Source: Methanospirillum hungatei (GTDB taxonomy: Archaea; Halobacteriota; Methanomicrobia; Methanomicrobiales; Methanospirillaceae). Taken from it: a stretch of DNA of 16,291 nt. Positions 14,769 through 16,291 of the stretch are shown piece by piece; position 1 is the stretch's first letter, and every line of letters starts with the position of its first letter. The notes under the pieces were generated by a model. That model ran no database searches. It had not been told where the DNA came from and worked only from the letters and a program-made list of their open reading frames with translations. Location of the stretch: positions 1-16,291 of the forward strand of contig NZ_JAIWNS010000123.1 of the NCBI RefSeq assembly GCF_020216685.1. The letters run 5' to 3'. Made by a program: the position numbers and the translations under genes.

Positions 14769-15536
14769 TCACGCTCGTTTTGTGCCGGAAATGAGATAGT
14801 ACGTCCCCATCGGTTTAATTTTCTGATACCACATAAGCCGGTGATGCTGGTTTTTCCTGATATGCATGAGATTTTCTGTTATTATATCTTCAAATCCGGC
14901 ATTTTTGAAATAAATGACCGCTTTTGCTTCAGAGATACCACCGATGTGAGGAAGGTTTTGTTGTAATTGTGGAGAATAATCAAGGTTCTCTGCAGTATCA
15001 GGATATAAAATCCTTCCCAGATATTCACTACATCTCCGGCAGATTAGCGATTTCAATCTTTTATCATTCCATAATCCATCGATGATTATTACTCTTCCTC
15101 CGGGTTTTATAATTCGTTTCCATGACTTGAGGGCCGTTTCAGGATTTGGTAACGTCCAAAGCAGATGACGGTTTATGACCACATCAAAGTGGTTATCTGG
15201 GAAAGGAGGATTTTCGGCATCACCATGGAGAAATGTCATCGACAGTGCTCTCTCTTTTGTTTTTTTCCGACCTTCATCCATCATCTTCTCAGATAAATCA
15301 AGGCCGGTCACCTGATGCCCCATCTCTGCAAATATAAGTCCGATTGCACCTGTTCCACATCCCACATCAAGAACAGACAGCGGTTTGTTTCCTTCTGGCA
15401 GTACCTTTGCAAAAGCATGTATCCAGAGTTTCTTCTCATCATCCGTATGAATGCCATGTGATACAAAGGTATCATACCGGGAGGCACTCTCATTCCATCT
15501 TTCTGAAATTTCGGTTTTTATCTGTTCTTCATCCAT
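14769..15536 (-). CDS. Class I SAM-dependent methyltransferase MT5, embedded in importer operon C
   Basis: This 255-residue methyltransferase starts with MDEEQIKTEISERWNESASR. Motif I is VLDVGCGTG at 55-63, Asp80 follows strand 2, and LHGDAENPPFPDNHFDVV (103-120) leads into NRHLLWTLPNPE (122-133). A CRRC pair sits at 166-169. The C-terminal part holds PHIGGISEAKAVIYF and a histidine-containing tail. I choose the ATG at 15536 because GTGAGAG lies 5 bases upstream and because MT1 begins at the same point; the frame stays open to an ATG at 15596. It lies between the binding-protein gene and permease B (3-base gap). It is clearly the same subfamily as MT1. A role in making or processing the importer's ligand is inferred from position only. 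Confidence 0.88.
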   Translation of the reverse strand: MDEEQIKTEISERWNESASRYDTFVSHGIHTDDEKKLWIHAFAKVLPEGNKPLSVLDVGCGTGAIGLIFAEMGHQVTGLDLSEKMMDEGRKKTKERALSMTFLHGDAENPPFPDNHFDVVINRHLLWTLPNPETALKSWKRIIKPGGRVIIIDGLWNDKRLKSLICRRCSEYLGRILYPDTAENLDYSPQLQQNLPHIGGISEAKAVIYFKNAGFEDIITENLMHIRKNQHHRLMWYQKIKPMGTYYLISGTKRA

Positions 15537-15646
15537 AATTTCTCTCACATAAAAAAACCAATGTTCTTCCAGCTTTTTCACACAATGCATTATCAAATGA
15601 ATAATGAGTCTCTGTAGAACATGGCCAGATTACCTGAAATGCCACC

Positions 15647-15652
15647 AAAAAA
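15647..15652 (-). terminator. Candidate T-run after the binding-protein gene of cluster C
   Basis: Six T residues on the minus strand begin 7 bases after the binding-protein stop. A partial stop here would let the binding protein be made in excess over the downstream MT5 and transporter genes, as is common in this family. A weak stem around 15622-15644 follows the T-run rather than preceding it, so this would be a hairpin-independent archaeal signal. Confidence 0.3.
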
Positions 15653-15659
15653 GTGATGA

Positions 15660-16291
15660 TTATGAGATTGACATCCCTGGGTCAATCCGGTAATCATGAG
15701 CCGTTGGATCGAAAGTATATCCGGTCACATTGTCTTTCATGACAATGGCAACGCCATAATATGCAACATTGATAGTTGGCAGATCATCATATACAATGGC
15801 CTCAATCTTACGGAAATGATCATACCGTTCGGTTTCATTCACGATACGGTGTCCATCGATGATCATGTGATCTACAACTGGATTACTGTATTTTGCCTTG
15901 TTACTTACTCCATCGGTTGAATACCAGCCTTTAAGCACGTACTCCGGGTCTGGGACCATGGCAAGGTTGGTTGCTGACAGATACAGATCCCAGTCATCTC
16001 CCATTGCTTTGGAAAGAACAGCGTTCTCCATGGCTACCTGCTCAACTTTTATCCCAATATTTTCCAGATTTGCAGAAATTGCTTCCTGCATCGGCGGAAG
16101 TCCAGGACGTTCGGTATAGGTGAAGAATTTCAATGTGAGCGGTTCACCCTTTTTGTCAACATATCCATCATTATTCGTATCAGTCCAGCCTGATTCGGCT
16201 AGATATTGTTTTGCCAGGGATACATTGTACTCATATGGCTGAAGAGTTGTATTCTTCCATTTCATGCTTGGAATAAATACGCCACCGGCAG
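15660..16291 (-). CDS. Extracytoplasmic substrate-binding protein, SBP_bac_5 / NikA-like, C-terminal part (cluster C, cut by window edge)
   Basis: This is the last 210 or so residues of the binding protein of importer C; the N-terminus lies beyond the right edge. The frame is open past the ATG at 16265 to the window end (AGGVFIPSMKWKN), so that ATG is internal. It aligns with the cluster B protein through LQPYEYNVSLAKQYLAESGW (LQPFPYN in B), an EF-hand-like loop DTNNDGYVDKKGE, FTYTERPGLPPMQEAI (LTYPERAELPPMAEVI in B) and IGIKVEQV. It ends with DYRIDPGMSIS and has no membrane anchor. It is followed after about 120 bases by MT5 on the same strand. The cargo cannot be named from this part. Confidence 0.92.
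   Translation of the reverse strand, partial: AGGVFIPSMKWKNTTLQPYEYNVSLAKQYLAESGWTDTNNDGYVDKKGEPLTLKFFTYTERPGLPPMQEAISANLENIGIKVEQVAMENAVLSKAMGDDWDLYLSATNLAMVPDPEYVLKGWYSTDGVSNKAKYSNPVVDHMIIDGHRIVNETERYDHFRKIEAIVYDDLPTINVAYYGVAIVMKDNVTGYTFDPTAHDYRIDPGMSIS

Noticed and set aside
15550..15557. T-rich tract just before MT5 as a promoter TATA box
   Set aside because: It lies only about 15-20 bases before the chosen ATG, too close for a TATA box given the ribosome binding site between them.
1..16291. CRISPR arrays, tRNA or rRNA genes, insertion sequences
   Set aside because: No regularly spaced repeats, no cloverleaf or rRNA-like sequence and no transposase were found on reading either strand.

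Overview
This window is most likely from a methanogenic archaeon of mid-40s GC content, perhaps Methanospirillum-like in the Methanomicrobiales. That placement is inferred from AT-rich TATA-like promoter elements, purine-rich ribosome binding sites mixed with probable leaderless starts, GTG and TTG start codons, a VapBC-type remnant, a QueG-like double [4Fe-4S] protein, and repeated nickel/peptide-type ABC importers. No rRNA, tRNA, transposase or other phylogenetic marker is present to confirm it.

The window is almost entirely three separate importers of the nickel/dipeptide/opine family (NikABCDE, DppABCDF, CntABCDF-like) mixed with class I SAM-dependent methyltransferases. Cluster A (1-3105, + strand, cut at the left edge) has a NikB-type permease, a NikC-type permease, methyltransferase MT1 and a QueG-like iron-sulfur protein. 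A broken toxin-antitoxin pair follows (3141-3759): an intact AbrB/MazE-like antitoxin and a PIN-domain toxin gene with two in-frame stops.

Cluster B (9021 down to 3763, - strand) is a complete importer in the order ATPase D, ATPase F, substrate-binding protein, permease B, permease C. It is transcribed divergently from a + strand array of methyltransferases (9131-11059). In that array MT2 and MT3 overlap and are close paralogs, and MT4 is a truncated fragment. The divergent gap holds a near-perfect palindrome that overlaps the likely promoter. A second inverted repeat lies directly upstream of the binding-protein gene.

Cluster C (16291 down to 11272, - strand, cut at the right edge) is binding protein, methyltransferase MT5, permease B, permease C, ATPase D, ATPase F. 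Most of its junctions are overlaps or gaps of a few bases, so MT5 is physically embedded in the transporter operon.

The recurring theme is that each of the three importers has at least one methyltransferase beside or inside it. A reasonable but unproven reading is that the methyltransferases make, modify or process the small ligand that the importers carry, such as a metal-chelating compound, or modify the imported cargo. No metallophore-condensing enzyme (nicotianamine synthase or opine dehydrogenase) and no transcription regulator is seen in the window. The longest stretch without a gene is about 210 bases (11060-11271), between two convergent units.
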